Source of the DNA: Druceiella hillmani
Lineage: Eukaryota > Arthropoda > Insecta > Lepidoptera > Hepialidae
Assembly: GCA_039881145.1 (NCBI GenBank)
Contig: JAYKKI010000003.1
Location: 6,961,001 to 7,025,000 of the forward strand
Reading direction: 5' to 3'
DNA: 64,000 nucleotides
Shown: positions 24,285 through 36,231 of the stretch, in pieces
How the letters are laid out: each line of letters opens with the position of its first letter
Numbering within the stretch: position 1 is the first letter of the stretch
Position numbers and translations under genes: made by a program
The notes under the pieces: model-generated
What the model saw: the letters and a program-made list of their open reading frames with translations, nothing else
Database searches by the model: none
What the model was told of the DNA's origin: nothing

Positions 24285-25620
24285 TGAGTTTTTTCTATAC
24301 ATATTTTATTCATAATTTTATTTATTTACAATCATATATGGAATAAAACGCCTTTGTCATATTATCAGTATGTTGTGAATAGAAACATAAGAATATTAAT
24401 ATATTGCTAATAGAAACATATATGTACCTGTATCTGTACGTATAAGAAAATCATAATGAGGTCGTATTTGCATATCGAATATTATTTAGAATAAAGTACA
24501 ATCACCTAATAAGGCGATTGTACCTACCACTTTTTGCAACATTTGGGGAATTGCGTAATACATGAAAACTACTATCATTATGGAAGACATTGTTTAATTA
24601 TGACTTTAACATTAGAAAAAAAATATTTTATTGAGTTTTGGTGTTAAAAAGGCATATTTTTAAAACCTCTTTATTAGAAACCTTGCTACCTAATGAGGTC
24701 TATCATGCAGCTATGTGTATTAAGTAAAATTAAATTGTACCATTGTTATCCGCCAAATAATCATTATTAATTATTTTAAATTCAAATCGTAAACACAATA
24801 ATTTAGCCAAAATTAAGTTATAGATCTTCTTAGATCTATTAAAATAGAAAATTGCATTAAAATAACAAAATCTTATAAAATGAAAATTATTTTACCTTTT
24901 ATCATAAGTTGGCGCAAGTATTGTAAGTTATTTCTTTACATATTTGAATAATTGTTTATTTATTTACAATTATGTATCTAATAAAACGGCATTGGTTGAT
25001 GTTAATAAACAAATATATGCCTATATATACGTATAAGAAAATGGTAAGGAAGCTTTGTTTTTGCATATCGAATATTTTTTAAAATAACACACAGTCGGTT
25101 AACACTTTTCGCAAAATGTTTGAAAAATTAGGGAATTGTGTAATAAACAAAAACTACCATCGGTATCAAAGACATTGCTAAATTATGGTATTAATTTTGG
25201 AAAAAATCACCAAATTTTGTCGCAAATGTGGACTTTGTTAGTAAAATAAAAGTTTATAATTGTTATCCGCCAAATAACAATTTATGAATTTTACTTTGAA
25301 TTTAAATTCAAAATCTTAGCAAAATAATTTAGCAAAAATTAAGTTACGGGTCTTATTTGATCTATTAAAAAAGGAAATTGCAATAAAATAAAAAAATATC
25401 ATAAAATGAAAATTAAATTTATTTTTCTCTTTTACGGCTAATTAATAAGTAAAAAATAAACTCAGAATTAATTATTTTCTTACTTTGTTTATTTCATAAA
25501 ATGTGTAATTTGAATTAGTCATTAATTTTTAATAACAATTTGCCGTAGGTCTTATTCGGAGTATTAAAAAACATTTAAACACACTTTGGTAATAAAAAAA
25601 TTAAATTGAATCTTTTGCCT
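24285..25620. repeat. Duplicated AT-rich block, two long units and a partial third
   Basis: Unit 1 (about 24285-24900) and unit 2 (about 24925-25440) share a colinear series of words. These include tttatttacaat-at-gta (24321 and 24959), acgtataagaaaat, tttgcatatcgaatat, gggaatt-gtaata, attgttatccgccaaata, aataatttagc-aaaatta and cataaaatgaaaatta. Unit 2 is about 110 bp shorter because of internal deletion. A partial third unit (about 25460-25620) repeats a gtaggtcttattcgg-gtatt segment and the following attaaa words. Divergence is considerable, so the duplication is old. No coding frame is conserved between the units. It could be a satellite remnant or tandemly inserted non-autonomous elements. 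Confidence 0.75.
24496..24523. repeat. Hairpin, 12-bp arms
   Basis: Arms gtacaatcacct and aggcgattgtac pair at 11 of 12 positions around the 4-nt loop aata. It lies inside unit 1 of the duplicated block. Unit 2 lacks it, so it arose or was lost after the duplication. Confidence 0.75.
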
Positions 25621-27909
25621 TTAAACAAAATTCTATGTAATATCTAAAAAAATAACTGAAACACCTTAGGTTTAAAATTTTTAGAATTTTAAAGCTGCGA
25701 AAAAATATTAAGGGAAATCCGACACTTATTTTTAATCACAAATATCAATCGATTTTTCCATCTAAATTCTTATTCGCACTTAGGACACATGAAATCTCCG
25801 TTTTTTCTCCGTCTTTTTATATTCTTCATGATTACAAATTTGGCATTTTATGTGTTCTATCTAACAACCTTGGTAGTGGCCACTCCTCACCCTTTGCTTT
25901 CGTTTTGATATTCTGTCTGATTTTCTTTCTCTTGAACGAGTTCCAACTCTAGCTGCTCTTTGACTTTTTCGTCGTATTATTAGTAATTTTCAAGTTCTTC
26001 CTTTTTTATTTCCTTGAATCTTTTTAACCTTATCTTTAAGAGCAATAAACAAATTTAGTATTCCCTTTTTGACCAATGCCAACGTGATATAAAGCTTCAT
26101 GTTTTTGTTTAGAATTAACAATTGCAAAATTTGGAGTCCGAGTTATTTTTTACGAGTTTGTTCTTGGAAAGATGTTTTTAAAGTTAATTTTTGGGAATTT
26201 TTTTCCAATTTTAATAAGGGAAGTTTTTATTCAGAATCAAATATTTATTTCCTTGGGTGGTGATGTAGTTTTACGTCATCTCTGTGACAAGCATCTAATT
26301 TTTTTAAGTTTTTTGACCCTAAAAGGTATAAATACCAATAATTCTGGGGCGATGTAGATATTGATTTGAGAGAGTATGCTTAGCAAGCTACTGATATTGC
26401 CGGTACCGTAGTCTTTATTCAATAGCCTTAGTAAGGCCTAGTCTTTATTATGACACGACAAGCTGACTTTATTCGGACATTTTCGCATCAGAGTAAAAAT
26501 ATCATTATGAAACAAATAGTTACATTATGTTGGAGCTTATTTGTCATTCTATGTTATGAAATTTAAATAAAAAGGTCTAATTGAAGAAAATCTTCCATCA
26601 AAATTTTAAAAAAAATTATCTTTGAGATTATTAGAAAAGTATCGCAATACTCGATCATTAACAAATTGAGGATTGCTGTCTAAATGGCGACGCGCTTGGG
26701 TGAGAATGGGATTGCAATTCTTTTATTAATATTTTCACATATTTTCGCAAAATTTAAACTTATTTAGACAATGGCAAGTACGAATTTTTATGTGTGGGTC
26801 TGCTTAGGGGTCAGGCTTTTCTGGGCGAAAATACTATAGATACTTTTTATAATGTTTCTTATAATAATTTTTATTTTTAATTATATTTATGTAAAAGGTT
26901 AGTAAATGAGTTAGTGTGTAGGTTATTTGTCACTAAAACGATTTCCGCATCACCCTTGAGGTACTGTGTAAAGATGTGTCCGCATTATTTTACATGGCAG
27001 GTCCCCAGGAGTCCTAAGTTATGAAGCTCCCATCCCTTCCCATGCAAAAAATTTCGCTTTCAAAATTTTCGCGAAAAGTTCGATAAAATGAAAATAGAAA
27101 CCTGAGCAGACACAAAATGAAAATGACTTGATTTTGAACGTTAGAAGAAAACAAAGCATTAAAATGACCGTAAAGTATCGTGTTCAAATATCGATACTTG
27201 TTCAAATAGAGATTTTTGCTAGTTTGAAGTTTTTTCGACAATTTTGAGAACGATTTAATTTTTTTAGGCATTTTCTTATAAAACAAAGTTCAATTTCTTA
27301 TGACGAAATTATCAAAAGCTATATATATAATTACAAAATTGATACTTATTATAATATTTTAGGTTTTACGCGAGTAACAGCCATACATAAAAAAATATGC
27401 ATCAATACTTTTCTCCTATTCCAACGGAAATTCTACTGAATAAAAAGTCTATTAAGTCCATTATTCAAAAAACGCTTAATATAAATTATATTTTTTTGTG
27501 ATAACTGTAAAGATCGGTTTTATAATTAAAATTATTCATTTATTATTTTCGGCTATTTCAACTTCTATTTACTGTAAATTCAAACTCTGTAGGTTTTATT
27601 TTCTGAAAATGCAAAATATTTCGTTCCCGCAAAAAAACTTACGATTTGATGATGATTTTTGTTTTCGTTTGTAGTTTTCAAGTCTTATGGCTGTACATAA
27701 TTTTTAATATACCTTCGAATGTAATAAGTGTCTAAGAAAAAGTTCAGTACCAAAATGGAAAAAAACACCTGTAGTCCGTCTATTTAATCTTCTGCTACGT
27801 TCTTCTACAATCTGAATCGAGAACGGATGCGATCCGTATACGATTCACGTCTTGCATGCACATAATTGACTATGAACTTTAACTAATGTTAATAGTGATA
27901 GTTTGAAGT
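25621..27909. other. AT-rich unassigned DNA with a basic, possibly coding-derived patch
   Basis: On the minus strand at about 25790-25990 one frame is rich in Arg and Lys and contains a C-x2-C pair (CQIC) after a stop. I could not assign it to a family. The rest, including small frames at 26172-26357 (+) and 27014-27286 (-), shows nothing recognisable. Confidence 0.35.
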
Positions 27910-27947
27910 GAGTGAGATTTCACTCGTTGAGTGAGATTTCACTCGTT
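27910..27947. repeat. Tandem pair of a 19-bp palindromic unit
   Basis: The unit gagtgagatttcactcgtt occurs twice, head to tail, without a mismatch. Each unit is itself a hairpin (gagtga/tcactc). Confidence 0.95.
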
Positions 27948-28176
27948 CACCAAAAAAGAAAGAGACTTAAAGATTACCTTTGACATTAGTTTTAATTTAT
28001 CTGCTTATTTATATGTAGAAAATGGAAAAGGAAAATAACCACCACCTCTTATGAACAGAGGTCGCAAAGGAATGGCTTCAGAATAATTTCAGTCATCAAA
28101 CCGTTTTAGGTTTCTCGTGGGTCCAAATGATAATTTGAATTCTAATTTATTTTATACAAAATTCAACTGTCTTACA
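27948..28176. other. Short unassigned spacer
   Basis: No feature seen. Confidence 0.5.
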
Positions 28177-28225
28177 ATGACTTTGTTCTGTATAATATTC
28201 CAAATATTATACAAAACAAAGTCAT
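28177..28225. repeat. Near-perfect hairpin, 23-bp arms, 3-nt loop
   Basis: Arms 28177-28199 and 28203-28225 pair at 22 of 23 positions with only cca between them. Such a short spacer forms a cruciform easily and is typical of template-switch products. Confidence 0.95.
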
Positions 28226-29329
28226 GCGCGAATCGTACATCAATGAGTTGACGAAGGGATATATTGTGAATAGATTACAATAATAATCGATTGAAACGAC
28301 CAGATGTGAGTCCAGACACTAACTAGCAAAAGTTTTAGCAACCTTTATCACGCTTCAGTAATTTACCATGTATTATATTTCTAATAAATAAAAAACATGT
28401 CATCTCTATTTTCACTGCCCCACCGACAATATTTAAAAGAATCGTGAGCCTTGAAATTCGAACCATATTTCGTGCATAAATATAGTAAACGAGTCACATA
28501 TAAATAGACTGCCACTTATATCTATCGTTTTTTATTCGAAAATAGTTACCGTTATACTACGATTTGGTCGGAGGATTCACTCAAAAGTTTGGACCGCAAA
28601 TGATGACGCCATCTTGTGAGGGAATGTCGCGAATACGGTGTTTATTTATGGTCATTACACCAAACAGTATTATATTGCATTTAATTCCGGTTGATTTATT
28701 TGTCGATTGGTAACAGATGCAAGAATATTAAGCATTTCGTAATCACTGACCGATCATAATTGTTTCAGTCGATGATAAAAGTAATGTATTCATTTTAATA
28801 CCAAAAACAAGTTTTTATTATACTGAAAACTTCACCTGTATATGTGAATATTTTAAGGGAAGGGCCACATAGACTACAATAATAATCACATGTTGATTGA
28901 CCAAATCTTTCGACTAAACTCTGACTTATTAAATAAAATTCTACCTAGTGTGAGATGGAATGCTTACAGAAAAAAAAACAAATTGTGGTTGTCAGCTCCG
29001 ACGCGCGACTGGAGTTTACTCCTTAAGTACGATTATCTTGGAATGTATAAAATAGGTAACATTGTGTATAAATATATATATACCAATATCATTAAATGTA
29101 AATGAAAAAGTTTTTAATAAAAATGCTGATAATGAAGTTATTTTCAAATAAAACATAAATGAACAACATCAAACTTATACAACAAAATTAAAAACATTTA
29201 GTAACGTCAGACTAAGAAGTTAGAGTTAAAAGAGACTTTTTAATCTTGTAGGATAGAAGACACCAAATATTCACATTTAATGATTACATCTTGACATAAG
29301 CGAACCATAGTAAACTATGTGTATCAGAC
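28226..29329. other. AT-rich unassigned DNA
   Basis: Nothing recognised. The 71-codon plus-strand frame at 28890-29105 has no family resemblance. Confidence 0.5.
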
Positions 29330-29413
29330 TCCGTCACTGCGATTACGCCATAAGAAAGTGCTAATGCGTGTGTCAAATTCCGTCATTGCGATTACGCCAT
29401 AAGATAATGCCAA
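29330..29413. repeat. Two direct repeats of ~35 bp, 49-bp period
   Basis: The segments 29330-29364 and 29379-29413 share tccgtca-tgcgattacgcc and the following ataaga-a-tgc words with a few substitutions. Confidence 0.85.
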
Positions 29414-31273
29414 ATAAACGTATTGATATCTCACTCTAAAGATGCGCAGAAATGTTGCGTGGAAAGACCACCCAACGATTACACTTTTTTAATGGTATAA
29501 ATTTCATGCGATCAGAACCTAACGGAACCTACACTTTTTTAACGCTCTGAGCTTCGTACGCTTTTAATTTTCTGATTTTACTCATCATAAAACATCATGC
29601 CGGGCGATATATGTGAAAATCTATTCTTAAGGAGTAAAATCCAATAAGTTTATTATCATAGTCAATATCATTGTTACATAACATAGTTATGTATAACATA
29701 TCTATTTATTTATTGGTTTGATTGATTGGAAGACGTTAGCAACGTTCCAGTTCTCTTGGAAAAGAATTCGAGATTTGTGAGGCGACAAGCTTTAATTGAT
29801 TTATATTCAGCAATCGGTTAAAGCTTTTGCAAAATGATCTGCAAGTTTAACACAAGTAGATTATGTGTTACTTTTAAATACCGGTAAACATTAAACTATG
29901 TATTATGCATATTATTTGGACCTGTTGAAAGACTATTTTTAATTTTTACACTTACTTCATCTGTGTACTTACTCGGTTTATTATTACACTTGCTTCATTT
30001 GTTTTCAATCAATATTTTGTAAGGTTAATATTATTAGTACTATTTTATCGCATTCCGTATTATTTTTTCTTTTACAATTTATATTAATTTTTAATAGTTT
30101 TAATACTTTTATAAATAATTTTTACTTGTTAAATATATTACTGAAGTATGTTGTCTTTTTTTATCTGTATTTATTCTTTATCAACTGCAATAACATCTCC
30201 CGTTAGTGATATTTATGTGTATTGAAAAGGTTTGAAATCTGCATTATTTGTGATATTTTTCCTTTGTAATAACCTCATCCCTTTAACATTAATAAACATA
30301 CAATTAATTTTCAAATGTATAGATAATATTACAGATGCTTGTATCCACAGAACTTGTATCATTATATATATATATATCTACAAGAATGCTTTAATTTAGG
30401 AAGTTATTAGCACTTACTTATTTTTAGATTTGGTAATTAAATAAATTCTTACAAATTATATATTGTATATTGAAAAGTTATTATAATTAATATTCGAAAT
30501 TGGAATTCCAAAATTCTATTATTGAAATTCAATCTGACTAGCGACATGATTTTCTTCCCCTATAGCCAGTATGTTAAAATGTGCATTTAATTAGTTTGGA
30601 CTCATGTTGTTTTTCTTTGGTAGGAATAGTTGCTTAGTGCCATAGTGTCATCACATCACTTGCTGTTAATGACGCCAATTCTCTATTTGTGTCGTTCATC
30701 ACGTTTTTATAATAAAATAATAAACACATAACTTATTTCACTGACGATAATTTTGTTTGCACCAATTCGGAACGAGATTGTCCAATTAACCATATTTCAG
30801 TCCTTTTTCGCGTTTTTATTATATTTGATGTCATTTTAGAAATATAAATACGAGAATAAAACTAAAGTAATCACATTTACAATAATTATACACACTCACT
30901 ATGACTCGCAACGATGGCGTCACTGGATAAGTGTATAAAAGAGTAATGGATTGTTTATATTAACTAAATTGTGGGTATCTACAGAGAGCACTGAGGTGCC
31001 GACGAAGTAAGTAAATAAAGAACTGTTTACGTTAGCAACTAAATATCGTCATCAAAATTGTATAAGTAAGCCATAGTCAACATCGCAATAAGTGCTAATT
31101 TTAAGGTAATTCTTAAAAATCTTATGAGGCGGTAGCGACCCTTAAATATTAATTAAAAAATCCGAAATTTAAAACAAATTATTATTTTGGTAGATAGAAT
31201 CATATTATATAGGTTATAGATAGGATAGGTTATGAGATAAAACAATTAAAACTTTAATTTTATGAATCACCCT
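29414..31273. other. AT-rich unassigned DNA
   Basis: No gene seen. A short (TA)n run lies at about 30361-30378. Confidence 0.5.
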
Positions 31274-31274
31274 A

Positions 31275-31307
<33 letters not shown>

Positions 31308-31333
31308 TGTATATATATATACATATACATATA

Positions 31334-31419
<86 letters not shown>
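31274..31419. repeat. (AT)n microsatellite, ~145 bp
   Basis: Nearly pure alternating AT with scattered acatat/gtatat interruptions. Confidence 0.98.
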
Positions 31420-31424
<5 letters not shown>

Positions 31425-32357
31425 TAATAATTAATTATGGTTTTATATTACAGAGCAACCATTTTAGTATGAATTACGCATAAGGTGCCCGCCAGGCGAA
31501 TTCTGTTAATCATATTACTGTAAAATTTATTGAAAATCACAAGAGTTTTTTATCCTTCCCAATTTCGGTAGAAAATGAAAAAGTAACATACCTAATCTGA
31601 AATATTTCGAACATCAAGCTAATTGTAGTGAATAATACAGCTGTAGAATATTTCACATAGCGTATACTGGTGTATCACCAACTAACATATTAGGAATATT
31701 TCATAGCACCGTGGTTTTTCTTTGCCTAGTGCAACTGACATCTCTTACCTCCTTATTTCTAGATATTTTGACATTTTTAGATATTTTTACAAAATAGAGA
31801 AACAGTGAAGATTATTTGAAGAGGTATGTTCTGATTCATTACAAGACAATGATTAGAATAAATGCAAGCTGACTGCGTATTACATGTTAAAAGTTCGTTT
31901 CGCAAATCGAGTAGACGTAAATAAATCAACCTACAGTGTTTATGTAAATTTGACAAATAAAGGAACATTTAATGAATCACAGTAATTTTTAACCTTGATA
32001 TTTCAACAAAAATGGTTGTCACAAATACTGGTCTTAATACTGTCAGATTTAAATATTTATTTTTGTAATATATTGCCGGCAAGTGTCAATATTTTTATGA
32101 TGTTTAAATAAACTATCTAGCTAGAGAATAAAAATAAATTTATTCACTTTATATTTTGCAAAAATTTCAGTTGATTATAAAGTTTGTAAATATGATCTGA
32201 TGCAAACATAATTACATCACCTTCAAGTGAAAGGAGAGAAAATATGGGGAGAAATTTTTGAAATTTATGATGCTGTAAAAAGTTGACACAAAGGAAAGTA
32301 TTATATTGTTACTCGTAGATATAGTACACCAATATAAATGTTTCCCCTCTAATAAAA
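31420..32357. other. AT-rich unassigned DNA
   Basis: No feature supported. The minus-strand frame at 31777-31968 is not recognisable. Confidence 0.5.
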
Positions 32358-32419
32358 TATAGTATAATAGATGTCACTAATATAGTATAATAGATGTCAC
32401 TAATATAGTATAATAGATG
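32358..32419. repeat. Minisatellite, 23-bp unit, 2.7 copies
   Basis: The unit (core tatagtataatagatgtcac) occurs at 32358-32380 and 32381-32403, with a partial third at 32404-32419. The copies are identical over their shared length. Confidence 0.95.
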
Positions 32420-32601
32420 ACTTTCTGCTCAACTTTGGTTAAAAAATGAAATCATAATCGAAAATAAAATTATTTTAACGCAAACACAAAGATATAAATA
32501 AAGAGCTCAAATTTTAACTTCTTTTGTCAGCATTGACTCCATTTGATATATTAATGAATAAATTGACATTTTCAATAAACTCTAAGTTACTTTTTATAAC
32601 C

Positions 32602-32604
<3 letters not shown>

Positions 32605-32664
<60 letters not shown>
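32605..32664. repeat. (TA)n microsatellite, 60 bp
   Basis: Uninterrupted alternating TA. The open frame through it is an artefact. Confidence 0.98.
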
Positions 32665-32668
<4 letters not shown>

Positions 32669-33460
32669 GGTTAAATGAGCTGTTGTCATGTGAAAAATGG
32701 TCTAAATCTTGCTAAAATGATTTATATAATATTCTAAGATGTAACATAACGGGACGCTTGACTATAAAAAATTGTCATATATTATTCGGAATTGAAAATC
32801 GAATCCATTTATCCGTTTATTAATGTAATGTTCAAAGACGTAAAAATTGGTTTTGTAAAGTAGTAGTACAAATTTTCAAATTAATATCAGTATGACATGA
32901 AACTTGCTGGTTTCAAAATATAGAGTTGTAATTCAAGGAACTTCTTAATTCATAATCCGAGTATGCCACTAAAAGAGTGAGACACCTCCAAAAATAATTT
33001 ATATTTGCCTTTTGCAATCTCCTTTTAACCAATAGATTTACGACAGAGTTCAATGTTAATAAATGATTGGAAAATATTTAATGACGTATGCACGCTTTAC
33101 CAGACAAACTTGGTATTGTCTTTGGGTATTACCAAAATATGTAGTAGTTTTAACAAGTGTTGTATGCACCAAAATATATAAGATTTTAAAATATAGTTGC
33201 AATCTATATTTAACAAAGTTTTCAATGGACAATCCCAATTAATAATTGTACCAGTATGTATCTAATTTTCTCACAAAAGCTTTTAACACTTAGTTGCAAT
33301 TAAGGTGATTAAATTTATTGCAATTAATTCTGTAGACACGCTTAAAAAATTAACAAATATTTAAATAAGTCATTTTTAACCAACAAAATTTTTGTTTTGT
33401 TTTGTTCTCAATTATGTAATCAAAATAATCTTACACGATTTATAAATATTTTTTTTAACT
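32665..33460. other. AT-rich unassigned DNA
   Basis: No feature supported. Confidence 0.5.
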
Positions 33461-33595
33461 ATGATCAAGGACGACTTAACTATTCCTACTAAATATAGTA
33501 ATGCAGAAAAACACGTACTACTCGCAACTTACGATCATCTTAAAAACCATATAGAAAATTGTTTTCGAAATATAACTTATTTTTATGGCTGGTAA
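33461..33595 (+). CDS. Small open frame, 44 codons, unknown
   Basis: An ATG-started frame beginning MIKDDLTIPTKYSNAEKH and ending NITYFYGW has a residue mix unlike the Ile/Leu/Phe/Tyr-rich spurious frames around it. Polar and charged residues are balanced and it is not low complexity. I do not recognise a family. It may be a scrap of a mobile-element protein or chance. No start context or splice evidence decides between these. Confidence 0.15.
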   Translation: MIKDDLTIPTKYSNAEKHVLLATYDHLKNHIENCFRNITYFYGW

Positions 33596-33800
33596 CGTGG
33601 ATAAAATAATTATCAATAAAATAATATTATTTTGTGAAAGTGAAGGAAAAAACATTAACTTGGAATGTTCAAGTAATGTCGAAGTGAAGTTTTAAATGGA
33701 TTGAGGAAAAACCATTTTGCCTTCCTAATTTGCAAAATTGAAGAATAAGAAACACCGTTTAAACAAAAAAATTCGTATACGTAAACGAAAAGAAAAGTGC

Positions 33801-33933
<133 letters not shown>

Positions 33934-36100
33934 GCCGATATATAAAACGTGTCAAAATATTTTTGTATCATCATCACTTACACTAAAATATAAGTACTTG
34001 GAAAAAGGCTTCTGAAAATAGCGATATTCAGCCAAAAGACGACACGGCTACTCTTTTCTTGTATTATTTACTTTTTATGGTAATAAATTTGCAGAAAAAA
34101 TGTTCATTCTCATTACTAGTAATGATTCTACACTTAATTAAACAATAAAACCTATAAAAGCATAATTAGATTTGACATATATGAAAAATTATTGACGTCT
34201 ACGTATCATTCCAAAAGAAACAATCATTTTCCAAACAGTATATTTAAAAAAAAAAATTGACATTTCAGAATTTTTTATTTTGCGAATATATTGGATCCGA
34301 ATATCAGCGTAATTATTTATTATCGTTTTTATAAAAAGTACCCAATGAGTAAATATAGCTAAGTGTTTATGACAATGGATATCTTATTGGTGAAAAATAA
34401 TTTATTTACAAATGATTGCAAAATACGAATATACAATACGTCACTTTCTCTAGTAAAATATTGAATAGCTTGCAATTCAATACGTAATCTAATATGAGGT
34501 TCAGCATTCAAACACAAACTATAAGCATCTAGTAAATGAAAAATTAGTTTTCCATTGTTTTCAAAAGTAACAAATTTCAACAAATGTACGTTTTATTTAT
34601 CATGAGGGAATCAGCCCAAATGTCATATTTTAATTTAGCCATAATTTTGGGAAATCTACCAACGTAACCACAATTTATTAAATGTATTATAACAAGAAAA
34701 TGTTAAAACGAAAAAATGCATTAACATTTATTTATTTGTATTAAATTATTCTGCATTATTTTTACTACAAAATATTTTAATACTATATTGGGTTTTTTGA
34801 AAAATAACTTATGAGATTGCTTGGCCGGTTAGACTCCAGAGAATATAATCTATAAATGTATCTATAATGTATCTATAATAATTTATAATCTATAACTACA
34901 AAATTACACGCATATCCAACGTATGGTAATAATGCATTACCGCAACCGTTTATTATTTAAAATAAAATGAACCATAAAACTCTGTATTAATTACTTTAAT
35001 TTATTAATTTTAACAAATTTTAACGAAATATTCATTAAAGAAAATTTGTTACTTATATAGGAAAAGTCTAGACGTTATTTTCCATTTGACTTTAAAATCT
35101 CCAGAAACTAATGAGCATAAATAATTTTGTTGACTATAAATTAATTTGTTTGACCGTTACTAAACAATCTACTTATGTTCTATACGATATTCGTTTCCCT
35201 CTTCATGGATCACGTCTTATGGTTTCTTGCTTGTCGTGCCGTTTCGCAAACATTAAAAACATGCAATTTTTAATAAATTTTACATATTTAATATTTTGAA
35301 ATTACTTGAAGGAATTTTACTCCTTTTTCTGTTAGTTTATTACTACTGATGTTTTTGCACTTGTGGAATGAAGAGCTAGGCATACAGATTCCCACGAACT
35401 AAGTTTTCCAGAACAAATTCTCCGTTAATACAAAATCGTTTGTAAATGCCGCTGTCAGCTATTCATCGCACGCATTCTATCTTGGATGTCTTTCGGGTGC
35501 TTAAGGTACTTGTCGTATGACAGTAAGATCCAAAAAGTATTAAAACATTTTTTATTGAAAATAATTTTTTTGTTAGTTTTCCAAACTGTTGAAATAACAT
35601 AATTTTATCAGTTTATAAAAAACATGTTTTAGGTGTTAATTGCGTTTTTTTGAAACAAAATGTATTGTGGTGAAATACCTAGTTTTCCTGTAATATTAAT
35701 TGTACAATTTTTGATAATAATTTTTACCAATATTAAACGGTAAATAATTTTTAAATTTTACGATACAATAAATTTCATTAAATTCTTTTACTGTCTGCTA
35801 TAGACATTAAAAAAATAAACATAACTTTTCACCTAAGAACATTTATTCCACATTTTGTAGGCACTTTAGTACTGCAATGAAATACGAGATGAGTATCATA
35901 ATTACTATAAAAATAAGAGTTCACTGTTGTAATAAAGATTTAAATAAGAAAAACACTTTATATTGCTAACCATAAACTCAAAATAAAATCAACGAAATTT
36001 ATATTATTTATGCAATACTTAGCTTAATCAGCCTTTTAATTACTTTGTAATATATGAGATCACAATTAAAATCGGGAACAATTTAAATCGAAAACTAGGA
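33934..36100. other. AT-rich unassigned DNA
   Basis: No feature supported. Short duplicated words such as ctataatgtatctataat occur near 34850-34900. Frames at 34359-34583 (-) and 35111-35299 (+) are not recognisable. Confidence 0.5.
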
Positions 36101-36156
36101 ATAGAAGAAAATACGCATAAATAAGCAATAGGTTATTTATGCGTATTTTCTTTTAT
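36101..36156. repeat. Near-perfect hairpin, 24-bp arms, 8-nt loop
   Basis: Arms 36101-36124 and 36133-36156 pair at 23 of 24 positions around gcaatagg. It lies 76 bp beyond the stop codon of the pogo-like fossil. It could be part of that element's 3' non-coding end or independent. Confidence 0.95.
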
Positions 36157-36231
36157 ATATTTCTTTTATCTTACTCAATAGGATATTTTTTGAATTCAAT
36201 ATCAAATATTAAGAATATTTTACCACATTTT

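Noticed and set aside
29330..29413. CRISPR-like repeat-spacer pattern
   Set aside because: Only two diverged direct repeats, in a eukaryotic context, with no cas genes.
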